In this document: positions 44,505-53,813 of the stretch, piece by piece
Layout of the letters: each line of letters starts with the position of its first letter
Position numbering within the stretch: the first letter of the stretch is position 1
Source: Carboxylicivirga sp. M1479
Lineage (GTDB): Bacteria; Bacteroidota; Bacteroidia; Bacteroidales; Marinilabiliaceae
Length of the DNA: 64,000 nt
Assembly: GCF_007097485.1 (NCBI RefSeq)
Contig: NZ_VKDE01000013.1
Span: 48,861 to 112,860 of the forward strand
Direction: 5' to 3'
Program-made: the position numbers and the translations under genes
Notes under the pieces: model-generated
Told to the model about the DNA's origin: nothing
The model's database searches: none
What the model saw: only the letters and a program-made list of their open reading frames with translations

Positions 44505-45281
44505 TTAGCTTTCAAATTTTAGGTGTTTCACCGATTTACCACCATTCATAATGGTTGATAAGGCTTTAATACCTAGTTTAATATGTCTTTCAACATAGTT
44601 TTGTGTTACAACTTCGTCACTGGCCGTTGTTTTTACCCCGGTTGAAATCATTGGCTGATCAGAAACCAAAAGCAAAGCACCAGTTGGGATGTGGTTGTAA
44701 AATCCGACTGTAAAAATAGTAGCAGTTTCCATATCTATGGCCATGGCACGGGTTTTTTCCAGATATTTTTTAAATCGCTGGTCGTATTCCCACACCCGTT
44801 TGTTGGTGGTAAAAACTGTTCCTGTCCAGTAGTCCAATTCATTATCGCGGATGGCACTAGATACGGCACGTTGTAGACTAAAGGCCGGAAGAGCGGGAAT
44901 CTCTGGTGGAAGATAATCGTCGGAGGTTCCATCGCTACGTATAGCAGCAATTGGTAATACTAAATCGCCTAGTTCATTCTTCTTTTTGAGTCCACCACAT
45001 TTACCTAAAAAAAGAACCGCTTTTGGCGATACTGCACTTAGTAGGTCCATCATGGTTGCAGCATTTGGACTTCCCATGCCAAAATTAATGATGGTAATTC
45101 CATTGGCACTGCAATTGGGCATGTTGCCGTTTTTGCCAAGTATGGGTGCATCAAACCATTCGGAAAATAGTTCAACGTAATGATTGAAATTAGTTAGTAA
45201 AATGTAGGGGGTAAAATCTTCTAGCTTTCTGCCAGTGTAGCGTGGTAGCCAGTTGTCAACAATTTCTTTTTTAGTTTTCAT
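44505..45281 (-). CDS. amn: AMP nucleosidase (short, Bacteroidota type)
   Basis: 258 residues, the compact single-domain form. Nucleoside phosphorylase fold: INFGMGSPNAATMMDLL, FLGKCGGL, AIRSDGTSDDYLPPEIPALP, and AMAIDMETATIFTVG with the purine/ribose-binding Met-Glu. It hydrolyses AMP to adenine and ribose-5-phosphate. Probably co-transcribed with holA. The family can be hard to tell from uridine phosphorylase-like enzymes, but SDGTSDDY favours AMP nucleosidase. Confidence 0.88.
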   Translation of the reverse strand: MKTKKEIVDNWLPRYTGRKLEDFTPYILLTNFNHYVELFSEWFDAPILGKNGNMPNCSANGITIINFGMGSPNAATMMDLLSAVSPKAVLFLGKCGGLKKKNELGDLVLPIAAIRSDGTSDDYLPPEIPALPAFSLQRAVSSAIRDNELDYWTGTVFTTNKRVWEYDQRFKKYLEKTRAMAIDMETATIFTVGFYNHIPTGALLLVSDQPMISTGVKTTASDEVVTQNYVERHIKLGIKALSTIMNGGKSVKHLKFES

Positions 45282-45418
45282 AAAAGATAATGTATCAGGT
45301 TAAGTGTAGTTAACTCATCCTACCTGCTTCGAGTCGAGCTGTGTGTAGGAATTTATTATTCATGCTAAGGTAAGTTTTTCTAATCAAATTGATTTATTTT
45401 GTCAAAAAAAAGGGAAGT

Positions 45419-45874
45419 ATGTCTCAACTCAACCTACCACCAGTGCAGTTTAAAACCAAACAAGTAAATGAAAAAGTGCAGGTGTTTGATGAGGTTCGTA
45501 AAAAGTATGTGGTACTAACACCCGAGGAAAGGGTGCGTCAGCATTTTCTTCATTTTTTAGTAAAACAGCAAGGTTATTCTCCTGGTCTTATTGCGGTGGA
45601 AATGTTGGTAAAGGTGAATGGTTTAAGTCAGCGTGCTGACATTGTTTTGTATAACAAAAAAGGAAAGCCCAGTATTATTGTGGAGTGCAAAGCACCCGAA
45701 GTACCAATTACCCGTAAAACATTTAATCAGGCGGCACGCTATAACATGCCTTTGGATGTGGATTATTTAATAGTGACCAATGGAATGCAGCATTATTGCG
45801 CTCAGTTGCAAGGTAAAGATGGAGCTTATGAATTGCTGAAATCAATACCCATGGCTAAAGATGTTTACCTTTAG
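45419..45874 (+). CDS. Stand-alone HsdR N-terminal-like (PD-(D/E)XK) protein
   Basis: 151 residues from ATG 45419, which follows an AGGGAAG ribosome-binding site; an in-frame TTG at 45389 is rejected. A PD-(D/E)XK nuclease core is visible: RVRQHFLHFLV, SQRADIVLYNKKGKPSIIVECKAP (Asp and the ExK) and DYLIVTNGMQHYCAQL. This domain is the N-terminus of type I restriction R subunits, but no helicase, methylase or specificity gene is here. The small free-standing form is frequent next to holA in Bacteroidota; role unknown, possibly housekeeping DNA processing rather than restriction. Confidence 0.8.
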   Translation: MSQLNLPPVQFKTKQVNEKVQVFDEVRKKYVVLTPEERVRQHFLHFLVKQQGYSPGLIAVEMLVKVNGLSQRADIVLYNKKGKPSIIVECKAPEVPITRKTFNQAARYNMPLDVDYLIVTNGMQHYCAQLQGKDGAYELLKSIPMAKDVYL

Positions 45875-45875
45875 C

Positions 45876-46388
45876 TTACTTGATAAGTTGATACATGCAT
45901 TCATCGGCATAGCCATTTTTGGTTTTACGCCAGTCTTTTTTTATTCCTATTAATTTGAATCCTACTTTTTCGAACAGAGCAAGGCTAGCTGTATTGTCGA
46001 CAGAAATATTAGCGTATAGTTGATGTAGTGCCAGATTGTTAAAGCAATAGTCTTTAAAAAGCATCAGAGCCTCGTAAGCAAAGCCCCTTTGTCGGTATAC
46101 AGCATTTATAATGATGCCGACACCTCCACGTTGGTGGAAAGGATCAAAATCAAATAAGTCGATCATGCCGATTACTTGCTTGGAGTTTTCAAGCTCAATG
46201 ATCAGACGTAACTGTTTTGTTTGAAAAATATCGAGTTGTGCTTGCTCAATATACTTTGTAAGCTGGTGTTTAGAAAAAGGGGTGAGCGTATTGCTCACCT
46301 CCCATATTTCCATATTATTTTCCCATTGGTAGAGCAGATGAATGTCATCTGGCTCCAGGGCTCTTAAAACCAACTCTTCGTTGTTCAT
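45876..46388 (-). CDS. GNAT family N-acetyltransferase
   Basis: 170 residues. Family pattern of RimJ/RimL-type enzymes: LVLRALEPDDIHLLYQWENN at the N-terminus, GMIDLFDFDPFHQRGGVGIII, then YRQRGFAYEALMLFKDYCF for acetyl-CoA binding and NTASLALFEKVGFKLIG. Substrate unknown; alpha-N-acetylation of a protein or spermidine acetylation are typical for relatives. The start overlaps the stop of the upstream gene (TAATG). Confidence 0.88.
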   Translation of the reverse strand: MNNEELVLRALEPDDIHLLYQWENNMEIWEVSNTLTPFSKHQLTKYIEQAQLDIFQTKQLRLIIELENSKQVIGMIDLFDFDPFHQRGGVGIIINAVYRQRGFAYEALMLFKDYCFNNLALHQLYANISVDNTASLALFEKVGFKLIGIKKDWRKTKNGYADECMYQLIK

Positions 46389-48307
46389 TATTCATTCATT
46401 AATTGCTCATATTGCTTGATGTCTCTTACAAAGCTATCTTGCCACAACTTGGTATTAAGCACCTTTTCTTTACCTTTTAAAGCGGCTTTATAACCTTTAA
46501 AGGAACCATATGAATAGCGGTAAAAACCATCGGTACATTTGTATTCTTTAATTAAGTCATGCTCTAGGCCAACAAATACATCATACGATGATAGTGCTTG
46601 TTTTAATGATAGAATTTGAACGGTGTAATATGGGATGCCATCTGAAGTATCAAGAGCTTGAACAACTTTTACAGTTTCTTCCTCTTCGCTTTCAGGAACC
46701 GGTTTAGCATCGGCTAGCATCATTACATCATCAAGATTGCTTGCCGTACTTGAACTCTTATAAGTCATTTCACGCGTAACATCTAATGTTGTGCTTTGCT
46801 CTTCGAAACCAAGGCCTGAATACTCAACAACATATTTGGCATCTGCTTCTAATATTAAAACATATTTACCTGTGCCAGGATGAGGACGATATTGACCAAC
46901 AGGAGTGGTTTCTCCCTCACGAGTAACTTTTATTACCACATTTTCAATTGGGGCATCGTTTGTTGAATTAATACATCCTTTGATAACTGCTAAACGGTTA
47001 ATCTCAGGCTCTTCATATTCAATTAAATAAATGTCTGTTCCGCCGTAATTGTCATCATAGCGAGCTGATGCATAGTAGGCAACATTGGGTGTAGTTGTTG
47101 GTACGAAAAAGAAATCATCGTCGGGAGTATTAATCGGGTAGCCCATGTTAATAACTGGACCCCAATTGCCCTCGTCATCCATTACGCAGTAAAAAATATC
47201 GAACTGTCCCATGGAATTATGCCCCTCGGAGCTAAAATACATTATTTTACCGTTGGGGTGAAGAACAGGCGTTTCTTCATCATACATGGTATTGAAAGCT
47301 TGCATATTCTCGGCTTTTCCCCATTCTCCATTAGGTAATTTTCGCACTCGGTAAATATCTAATCCACCCATTCCGCCGGGGCGGTTACTGGTAAAATATA
47401 GGGTTTGTTTATCAGCAGTTGCCGTTAAATGTGTCTCTTCGTATTTTGAGTTAATGGGGCTCACAGCTTTAACGGGTTCACTCCAGGTAGAACCATCGAA
47501 CATGCTTGAGTACAAATTAGCACCATCAATATCATTGCGATAGATAACTAGTTCTGTGGCTTGAGCAGAAATGGCTACGCCTGCTTCGTGACCTGGTTTT
47601 TTGAATAACTCTTGTAATGATTTTGCTTTTTTCCACTCATTATCTTCTTTTGATGATGAATAGATACGTTCAGCATATTGTCCATCAAAAAGTAAGTCGC
47701 TATAACTTGAGGCTCGACGTGAAGTGAAAAATAACTGGCTTTGATCAGCAGATATCATTGGACTGTGATCGTCGTACTTGGAATTAATATTCGGACCAAG
47801 ATTCTTTACTTTGAGCACTACAGGAGATTGCATTAGTTCAATGGCATTTTCACAAATCTCGATTTCTCTTAGTGCTTCTTGTCTTAGTAAATCATCTTCA
47901 GCTGGTAAAATAGCAATCAACTCTTCGTAGGCGGTAATGGCTTTTTCTTGCTCTAATAAGTATTGGTATGATTTTCCGATTGATAATTGAATATCAACAC
48001 CTATATCTCCAATTTTCTCATCATCTTCCAGTAAGTTATATGCTTTCTCAAAATACACAATAGCCGTATCTGGCCCATCAGAAGTGTTGAGGTAGCAGTT
48101 ACCAATATTGTACAAAACAGCTACATTTTCAGGGTTGGTTTCTAAAATATCAGCAAATAATTTAATGGCTTCACCGAAAGCTTCATCATTGGCTAACTTA
48201 ACAGCTTCATTGAATTTTTTGGTGTCGACTTTAGTTTCTGTTTGTGCCCCCGATAAGTGACAAAAGAGAAGGAAGATAGCAACAATTAGTGCCTGTGGTC
48301 GTGTCAT
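46388..48307 (-). CDS. TPR / PD40 beta-propeller protein with SPOR-like C-terminus
   Basis: 639 residues with a signal peptide (IVAIFLLFCHLSGAQ). TPR region (about 30-150: FNEAVKLANDEAFGEAIKLF, AVLYNIGNCYLNTSD), then a WD40-like PD40 propeller (about 180-430: SPMISADQSQLFFTS, EETPVLHPNGKIMYFSSEGHNSMG), a carboxypeptidase-regulatory-like beta domain (about 440-520), and a SPOR-like end (PYYTVQILSLKQALSSYDVF...DGFYRYSYGSFKGY). The layout resembles PorE-like T9SS-associated proteins but without the OmpA domain. Likely periplasmic. Paralogue of the next gene. Confidence 0.8.
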   Translation of the reverse strand: MTRPQALIVAIFLLFCHLSGAQTETKVDTKKFNEAVKLANDEAFGEAIKLFADILETNPENVAVLYNIGNCYLNTSDGPDTAIVYFEKAYNLLEDDEKIGDIGVDIQLSIGKSYQYLLEQEKAITAYEELIAILPAEDDLLRQEALREIEICENAIELMQSPVVLKVKNLGPNINSKYDDHSPMISADQSQLFFTSRRASSYSDLLFDGQYAERIYSSSKEDNEWKKAKSLQELFKKPGHEAGVAISAQATELVIYRNDIDGANLYSSMFDGSTWSEPVKAVSPINSKYEETHLTATADKQTLYFTSNRPGGMGGLDIYRVRKLPNGEWGKAENMQAFNTMYDEETPVLHPNGKIMYFSSEGHNSMGQFDIFYCVMDDEGNWGPVINMGYPINTPDDDFFFVPTTTPNVAYYASARYDDNYGGTDIYLIEYEEPEINRLAVIKGCINSTNDAPIENVVIKVTREGETTPVGQYRPHPGTGKYVLILEADAKYVVEYSGLGFEEQSTTLDVTREMTYKSSSTASNLDDVMMLADAKPVPESEEEETVKVVQALDTSDGIPYYTVQILSLKQALSSYDVFVGLEHDLIKEYKCTDGFYRYSYGSFKGYKAALKGKEKVLNTKLWQDSFVRDIKQYEQLMNE

Positions 48308-48473
48308 ACCTTAATTACTTAGTGTTTGGTTTTAATAAATAACTGTGCAAAATAGTTAAAAATGTGTTTCTACAGCCTGTTACAAGTCTATTTTTTATTA
48401 ACATACCCTTGTGCTTGATTGATAGTCGAAATGAGTGTGTGAAAGGAATATGTCAAATTATCTTCAAGCTTTA

Positions 48474-50063
48474 TTATTGTTTTTTTATTAATACTGGATC
48501 TAGGTACGTGGCACTAGCTCTTGTTTTGTAATTAGAGCGATATGGAATTTCAATCTCTTTCGATTGACTAACCATACCAGGTGTATCAATGGTCATGGTG
48601 TAACTCACCCCAGTAGGAAGGATCATGGTGTACTTTCCACTACTTGCCTGCGGCTTATAAGTGCCAATGTATTCGTTAGAGTCAGTGCTTGTGATGGTTA
48701 TTTTTGATGATACAGAGGGCTGTCCGGATTCTGTAAAGAGAAAACCAGAAATAACAGCTAAGGATCGTTCATCAGAAGCTGGAAATTCAATAATATATAT
48801 GTCAGAACCGCCAAAACCACCACTTCTCTCTGATGCAAAATAAACGCGCTGTCCATCTAAGGTAGGCAGGAAAAATAAATCGTCACCAGGCGTATTGATT
48901 GGGTAGCCAATGTTCATCGCTTTGCTCCATTGTCCGGTGCTGTCTTTTTCAGATTTAAAAATATCGTAACCGCCCATTGAGTTGTGGCCCTCAGAGGCAA
49001 AAAATAGAGTCTGCCCATCATGTGATAAAAAAGGGCTCTCCTCATTCTTAGTGGTGTTGATGTTTTCGCCCAAAAGCATTGCCTTGCTCCAGGTGCCATT
49101 GGGTAGCTTATTGGTAACAAAAATGTCTTTTCCTCCCATGCCATCAGGTCTGTCGCTTACAAATAGTAAGGTGTTACCATCTAGTGAAAAGCTGGCATGG
49201 CTTTCTTCGTAGGAAGTATTAATGGGTTTCGGTAATTTTTCAGGCTGACTCCATTTATCATTCTTTAAATGACTAAGGTAAAGGTCGCCGTTATTGTCGT
49301 TACGATACATGATCATTGTTTGTCCATCAGAACTTAAACTGCAAGTGGCATCGTACTCATTAGTGTTGACGGTTTTACCAGCATTTTTAGCTGGGAGCCA
49401 TTTGCCATCGCGCCATATGGAAGTGTAAATGTCTTCTGAAAATACGGTGTTACGTGTTGTTTCTTTACCTAAACCATGTTTATTAGAGGTAAACATGAGC
49501 AAGTTTTCATCGCCAGATATCACGGGGCTGTGTTCATCGTTTTCAGAGTTGATAGCCTGCCCTAGATTGGTAATTCTAAAGTCTACAGGAGCCTGTTTGA
49601 GTTTGGTAGCACTGTGGCAATAGGAGATGTGTTGCTTTAGTAGTTGATGTATTTTTTCTCGCTTCGGAGGCACTGTATCTTTCAATTGCTCAAACAGATT
49701 TAGGGCCTTATCAAATTCGTAATTCAAATGATAAGCTTGAGCTAAATGAAAATTAGCTTTTATGGCATTGTCATTTTTTGAAGAGTACAGACCAAATTGT
49801 TCTTTCGCACGTGAAAGTGGCAGAATTGCATTTTTTGTTTCGTGGTTTAAATTCAGCAAGCAAATACCTTGCATTAAAAAAAGATAAGCATCCTGTGGAT
49901 GTTTTATTTGAAGTTTTTTAATGTCGTTTAGTGCCTCATCATAACGATTATTGCTAATCAATATCTCAATGGGAAGAATATCTTTCTTTCGGAGTTTCTT
50001 ACCAGCAATATCCATTATTGAGATGGATGAGCAAATGAGGATAAGAAGTAGGTTTTTTATCAT
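48474..50063 (-). CDS. TPR / PD40 beta-propeller protein
   Basis: 529 residues, signal peptide (IKNLLLILICSSISIMDIAG). TPR region (about 30-150: NRYDEALNDIKKLQIKHP), PD40 propeller (about 175-425: HSPVISGDENLLMFTS, ESPFLSHDGQTLFFASEGHNSMGGYDIF) and a Cna/carboxypeptidase-like beta domain at the end. It is a shorter paralogue of the preceding entry, sharing the phrases EGHNSMG and GYPINTPGDD, and lacks its SPOR-like C-terminus. Likely periplasmic or outer-membrane-associated. 166 bp separate the two genes. Confidence 0.78.
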   Translation of the reverse strand: MIKNLLLILICSSISIMDIAGKKLRKKDILPIEILISNNRYDEALNDIKKLQIKHPQDAYLFLMQGICLLNLNHETKNAILPLSRAKEQFGLYSSKNDNAIKANFHLAQAYHLNYEFDKALNLFEQLKDTVPPKREKIHQLLKQHISYCHSATKLKQAPVDFRITNLGQAINSENDEHSPVISGDENLLMFTSNKHGLGKETTRNTVFSEDIYTSIWRDGKWLPAKNAGKTVNTNEYDATCSLSSDGQTMIMYRNDNNGDLYLSHLKNDKWSQPEKLPKPINTSYEESHASFSLDGNTLLFVSDRPDGMGGKDIFVTNKLPNGTWSKAMLLGENINTTKNEESPFLSHDGQTLFFASEGHNSMGGYDIFKSEKDSTGQWSKAMNIGYPINTPGDDLFFLPTLDGQRVYFASERSGGFGGSDIYIIEFPASDERSLAVISGFLFTESGQPSVSSKITITSTDSNEYIGTYKPQASSGKYTMILPTGVSYTMTIDTPGMVSQSKEIEIPYRSNYKTRASATYLDPVLIKKQ

Positions 50064-50167
50064 GAGAGCGAGTTTGAAAATGCATAATGCGCATTAAAAA
50101 TGCAAAAATCATTTGCTGCACGCAAATCAAAGTACCATAAATCGTAATGCTTTTGGTGAGAGTGAGC

Positions 50168-51334
50168 TTATTGTAGGTGAATGACATGCCCTTTGTTGGC
50201 AGCACCATCACTAATAATGAGTGTAGACTTGTCTTGAGGTAAATAACCGTAGGTAGATGGGTGAGTTTCCAAATGTTCGATAACGGTCTTGTACTTAAGT
50301 AGGTTGAAGTCAAATATAGTTAATTGATCCTGCTTAGGAACATCAAGTGAATCTTGCATTATTATGGACTCATGCAGTGTTTCCTGAAGCTTTTTTAGCA
50401 GTTGTTTGTCGTCAGAGATTAATACAATTGACTGATAGTACTTTAAAGGCGTTGGTTTGCTAGGACCAAATGCTTTTGCCTGAACCAATTTTAGTGCTGT
50501 TAATAACTTAATACTTAGCCAAACAGTAAAGTTGGTAACAATTGATTTGTTTTGTTTGATGTGTAGTTTGTAAAACAACCACATTGAATGGTAAAAGTGC
50601 CAAACAATGCTTAAGCTATGCTTTGTGCTCTGTCCTTTAAAATGAATGATGGGACATTGAGGTAAGTAGGTGTTTTTTTGATTCTTTTTTTGCAGGCGGC
50701 ACGATAGGTCAATATCCTCACCATACATAAAAAACGATTCATCCAGCAATGTGAAATTTCCCTTGTTATCGCGAGGCATGGCTAAAAAAGCTCCTGACAA
50801 AATATCGACTTGGTGTTGTTCATCAATCGGTAAGTGTCCTTCGTAATATTTGGCAAGTCGTTGCGATTGGGGGCGCCACTTGTAGAGTCCAAATATCTTA
50901 TATAAAGAGGTTGTTAATTTAGGGAACCCGCGTTTCGATTCTTTCAAAAATTCACCATTACCATCCAACATTTTCACACCCAGTCCATTTGTTTCAGGAT
51001 GTCTTGTGTGAAAGGTAATAATTTTTGAGAATGTATCTTCAGCAACCAAAGTGTCGGGGTTTAGCAGTAAAGCTAATTGTCCATTTGCGTTTTTTAAAGC
51101 TAGGTTGTTGGCTTTAGCAAAACCTAAATTTTTGGTGTTTTGAATGATTTTAACAAATGGATAGTCGGATTGAACCAGCTTGATTAGCTCCTGGTTATTG
51201 GAGTTATCAACTAATAAAACTTCAATTGAATTATTTTGTATAGCTGATTTTACCGAGTCGAGCGTCAGTTTTAAAAATGCAGGTGCATTATAACTGACGA
51301 TTACAATCGATAATTCAAACTCAAACTGATTCAT
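50168..51334 (-). CDS. Family 2 glycosyltransferase (rhamnosyltransferase-like)
   Basis: 388 residues. N-terminal GT-A domain: LSIVIVSYNAPAFLKLTLDS, EVLLVDNSNNQE, NLGFAKANNLAL, ALLLNPDTLV (DxD-like NPDT) and ESFFMYGEDIDLSCRLQ (the ED motif). This set is characteristic of the WbbL/rhamnosyltransferase-type subfamily making surface polysaccharide. The C-terminal ~140 residues are unusual and not recognised, with a short hydrophobic patch. Substrate unknown. Same strand as the surrounding genes, 47 bp after the HAD gene. Confidence 0.8.
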   Translation of the reverse strand: MNQFEFELSIVIVSYNAPAFLKLTLDSVKSAIQNNSIEVLLVDNSNNQELIKLVQSDYPFVKIIQNTKNLGFAKANNLALKNANGQLALLLNPDTLVAEDTFSKIITFHTRHPETNGLGVKMLDGNGEFLKESKRGFPKLTTSLYKIFGLYKWRPQSQRLAKYYEGHLPIDEQHQVDILSGAFLAMPRDNKGNFTLLDESFFMYGEDIDLSCRLQKKNQKNTYLPQCPIIHFKGQSTKHSLSIVWHFYHSMWLFYKLHIKQNKSIVTNFTVWLSIKLLTALKLVQAKAFGPSKPTPLKYYQSIVLISDDKQLLKKLQETLHESIIMQDSLDVPKQDQLTIFDFNLLKYKTVIEHLETHPSTYGYLPQDKSTLIISDGAANKGHVIHLQ

Positions 51335-51380
51335 AAGGTACTTGCTTCGATACTCTATGAACGTGAAAATTTATGAATTG

Positions 51381-51815
51381 TTATTTATTGCAGAAAATAG
51401 CTTGTAAAAAACCACATAAGGTTCGGCGCTGAGCTTTTTGATAGTTGGCTTTGAATCGATCCGTTTCACTTTTAGACGCTTCTTTATTAATCCATTGCCA
51501 AATTTCGCCCCACCCCATAAATCCACCAACGTTACGGTCGTCAATAAAAATATCAGCATTCACTTTTCTGCTCATATTATCATTAATTTCTTCCTCAGGG
51601 TGGGTTCTGTTAACCGCATAAAACTCAATACCTCTTTTTTGACAGTATTCAATTGCAGCATCAAGTTCTTTACCCGATCGAATTGTCCATAAAATGAGCA
51701 GGTGGCCATCTTTTTGAAGTGACTTTAGTGTTTCAAAAGCAAATATTTTTTCTTTACCAATGGCAGGGTATTTATGCTCTACAATGGTACCATCGAAATC
51801 AACAGCTATAATCAT
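51381..51815 (-). CDS. HAD-like hydrolase (BT0820 type)
   Basis: 144 residues. HAD motif I AVDFDGTIV at the N-terminus, motif II LLILWTIRSG (with the T in place of S), the segment FYAVNRTHPEEE and motif IV DIFIDDRNVGG. It has no cap domain of note, similar to small Bacteroidota hydrolases of the BT0820 group. Substrate unknown; a phosphatase is likely. Ten bases after the membrane protein gene upstream. Confidence 0.8.
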   Translation of the reverse strand: MIIAVDFDGTIVEHKYPAIGKEKIFAFETLKSLQKDGHLLILWTIRSGKELDAAIEYCQKRGIEFYAVNRTHPEEEINDNMSRKVNADIFIDDRNVGGFMGWGEIWQWINKEASKSETDRFKANYQKAQRRTLCGFLQAIFCNK

Positions 51816-51824
51816 GGGCTCAAT

Positions 51825-52277
51825 TTATAATTCTGACTCTTGAATATTTAACTCTTCTAAAACGCTTTTTCTTCTAGGATAGTTAAGCAACAGAAATAGA
51901 TAAACCAACCCAAATATCATTAGTTGGTTGATATTGCCAGTCATTAAATATCCTAAGAGGCTTAACAATGAGATGCCTTCAAGCGTCATTATTTTTATAA
52001 AAAAAGCCATGCGGTATTGCTGAAGCTTCCTGGCCGCATCCATATTTTCATCCAGATGTTTTACTTTTCTGTTTTGGAACATATAACTGGCAGGTATTCC
52101 TACCAAGGCCAAAATAACAATTAAAGATTTGAGATTGCTTTCGGCATTTGCTTCAAGCGAGTATACAGCTCCTACTTTTGTTATGTACATAAAAGATATA
52201 AGTGCAAATATGGCCAGCAAAATGGTAATGATAAAGTAGAGCAGTTTAATCTGCTTTAAGGATTTATGTGCGTTCAT
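51825..52277 (-). CDS. Small integral membrane protein, function unknown
   Basis: 150 residues from the ATG at 52277, one base after the recR stop; a frame to 52295 would overlap recR. Hydrophobic helices at about 13-33 (LLYFIITILLAIFALISF), 53-70 (LIVILALVGIPASYMF), 95-110 and 118-135 give four membrane spans. Not a family I can name. Position in tight succession with recR and the HAD gene suggests one transcript. Confidence 0.65.
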   Translation of the reverse strand: MNAHKSLKQIKLLYFIITILLAIFALISFMYITKVGAVYSLEANAESNLKSLIVILALVGIPASYMFQNRKVKHLDENMDAARKLQQYRMAFFIKIMTLEGISLLSLLGYLMTGNINQLMIFGLVYLFLLLNYPRRKSVLEELNIQESEL

Positions 52278-52278
52278 G

Positions 52279-52899
52279 TTATAGTGTGTTTTCAAAAGGT
52301 AATCGATTGACTAATGATCGTCCGAGTGTTACTTCATCTGTGTATTCGAGTTCATCACCAATAGATACACCTCGTGCAATGGTAGTTGTTTTAATATGAT
52401 GTTTCTCAAACTTTTTATATAAATAGAAATTGGTGGTATCTCCTTCCATGGTAGTGCTTAGGGCAAAAATTAATTCTTTCACATCGCCTGATTTAACTTT
52501 ATCTTCCAAAGGACCGATTGTTAAATCATCAGGCCCTATGCCATCCATTGGTGAGATAACTCCGCCTAGTACATGGTAAATGCCAGCAAATTGCTGAGTG
52601 CTTTCAATCGCCATCACATCACGAATACTCTCAACCACACAAATAAGTCCATGATCACGGTTTTGATCAGCGCAAATATTACAAGTTTCGCTGTCAGAAA
52701 TATTATGGCAGCTTTTGCAGTACATAATTTCCTGACGCATATTGTGCAATGTGTCAGCAAATTTAAAAACCATGTCCTTTTCTTGCTTTAACAGGTGCAG
52801 CACCAAGCGAAGAGCCGTTTTTTTTCCTATACCCGGAAGCTTGGAAAATTCATTAACCGCACTTTCTAACAACCTGGATGGATATGATGATGGTGTCAT
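52279..52899 (-). CDS. recR: Recombination mediator RecR
   Basis: 206 residues, normal size. Helix-hairpin-helix segment ([20 protein letters not shown]), four-cysteine zinc finger ([16 protein letters not shown]) and a TOPRIM domain beginning [14 protein letters not shown]. The C-terminus carries [22 protein letters not shown]. With RecO it loads RecA at single-strand gaps. First gene of a three-gene group with the membrane protein and HAD hydrolase. Confidence 0.95.
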   Translation of the reverse strand: MTPSSYPSRLLESAVNEFSKLPGIGKKTALRLVLHLLKQEKDMVFKFADTLHNMRQEIMYCKSCHNISDSETCNICADQNRDHGLICVVESIRDVMAIESTQQFAGIYHVLGGVISPMDGIGPDDLTIGPLEDKVKSGDVKELIFALSTTMEGDTTNFYLYKKFEKHHIKTTTIARGVSIGDELEYTDEVTLGRSLVNRLPFENTL

Positions 52900-53056
52900 A
52901 ATCTATACTTCCTCAATTTGGCGCTAAGATAGTAAAGATTGTAAACTAGCAGTGAGAATGCAGACGGATAATCGTTGCATATATCAATCTAAAATATGTG
53001 TCGCTGTTAAAGGTTGGAATTAATAACTAAGATGCAATTATTAGTATTAAACATGT

Positions 53057-53674
53057 TTAGATTATGCCATTATCTACCAGCAAAATAATGTGTTCTATCA
53101 TTTTGTCATCCCCATCCTTATGGTATTCGGCTTTGAGGTTTGAACCAAACAGACGGGCTACTCCTTGCCAAAAAAAAGCACTCATACCACCCTTAAAGTG
53201 CTTAATCAGCTCATAGCTTGTGTCACCTGTTTCGCGATTGATTAGCTTAATTAATAACTTGCCTTGTGAGAAAGTAAGCTTACGCAATGGTTGTTCGAAT
53301 TCATCAAACAATTCTCTTTCAGCCTCTTTTAAAAAAGCTTTTTTCTCTTCTTTAGTAGTAAGTGAATCTAAATGCGAATTAATCGCATTTACCTTCTGTC
53401 CTGCACTGCGTGCATAGGGAAGTACAACTTTAATATTCCTTACAAACTTACCATATCGTTTTTTGTGACGCTTGTTTTTGAAATGGTAGGGCGGTATAAC
53501 CGGTATTTCTTTCAGGTTAACGTGTGGCATGGTATCTTTTTCAACAATTCGATGTTGCAAAACAATATTGATAGAATCAGCCAATTCTTGTGCTTCAGTT
53601 TTAGGGGCAAACCATGTACTTATGGTTAAAATAACCAAACAAGCTACAAATCGATATTTACCCCTTAAAAGCAT
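53057..53674 (-). CDS. DUF4294 family protein
   Basis: 205 residues from the ATG at 53674 (MLLRGKYRFV); an earlier ATG at 53710 puts extra residues before the signal peptide. Signal peptide to about EAQELAD. Family region: YGKFVRNIKVVLPYARSAG, KLTFSQGKLLIKLINRETG and KGGMSAFFWQGVARLFGSNL. Widespread in Bacteroidota, exported, function unknown. Divergent from the DUF2807 lipoprotein gene. Confidence 0.85.
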   Translation of the reverse strand: MLLRGKYRFVACLVILTISTWFAPKTEAQELADSINIVLQHRIVEKDTMPHVNLKEIPVIPPYHFKNKRHKKRYGKFVRNIKVVLPYARSAGQKVNAINSHLDSLTTKEEKKAFLKEAERELFDEFEQPLRKLTFSQGKLLIKLINRETGDTSYELIKHFKGGMSAFFWQGVARLFGSNLKAEYHKDGDDKMIEHIILLVDNGII

Positions 53675-53813
53675 ATGACAAAAATAGGGTGTAAAAAGGT
53701 TTATTAGCAAATTTAATTAATAATGGTGCATCCTTAGTGGTAAGAATTATGTCCTTGTTTAAACTGTGGCAGAATAATTGTTAACACATGCATGAATTTT
53801 TAAAATTTGCGAT

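Noticed and set aside
45419..45874. Type I restriction-modification locus
   Set aside because: Only the small N-terminal nuclease-like domain is present; there is no helicase, methylase or specificity gene around it.
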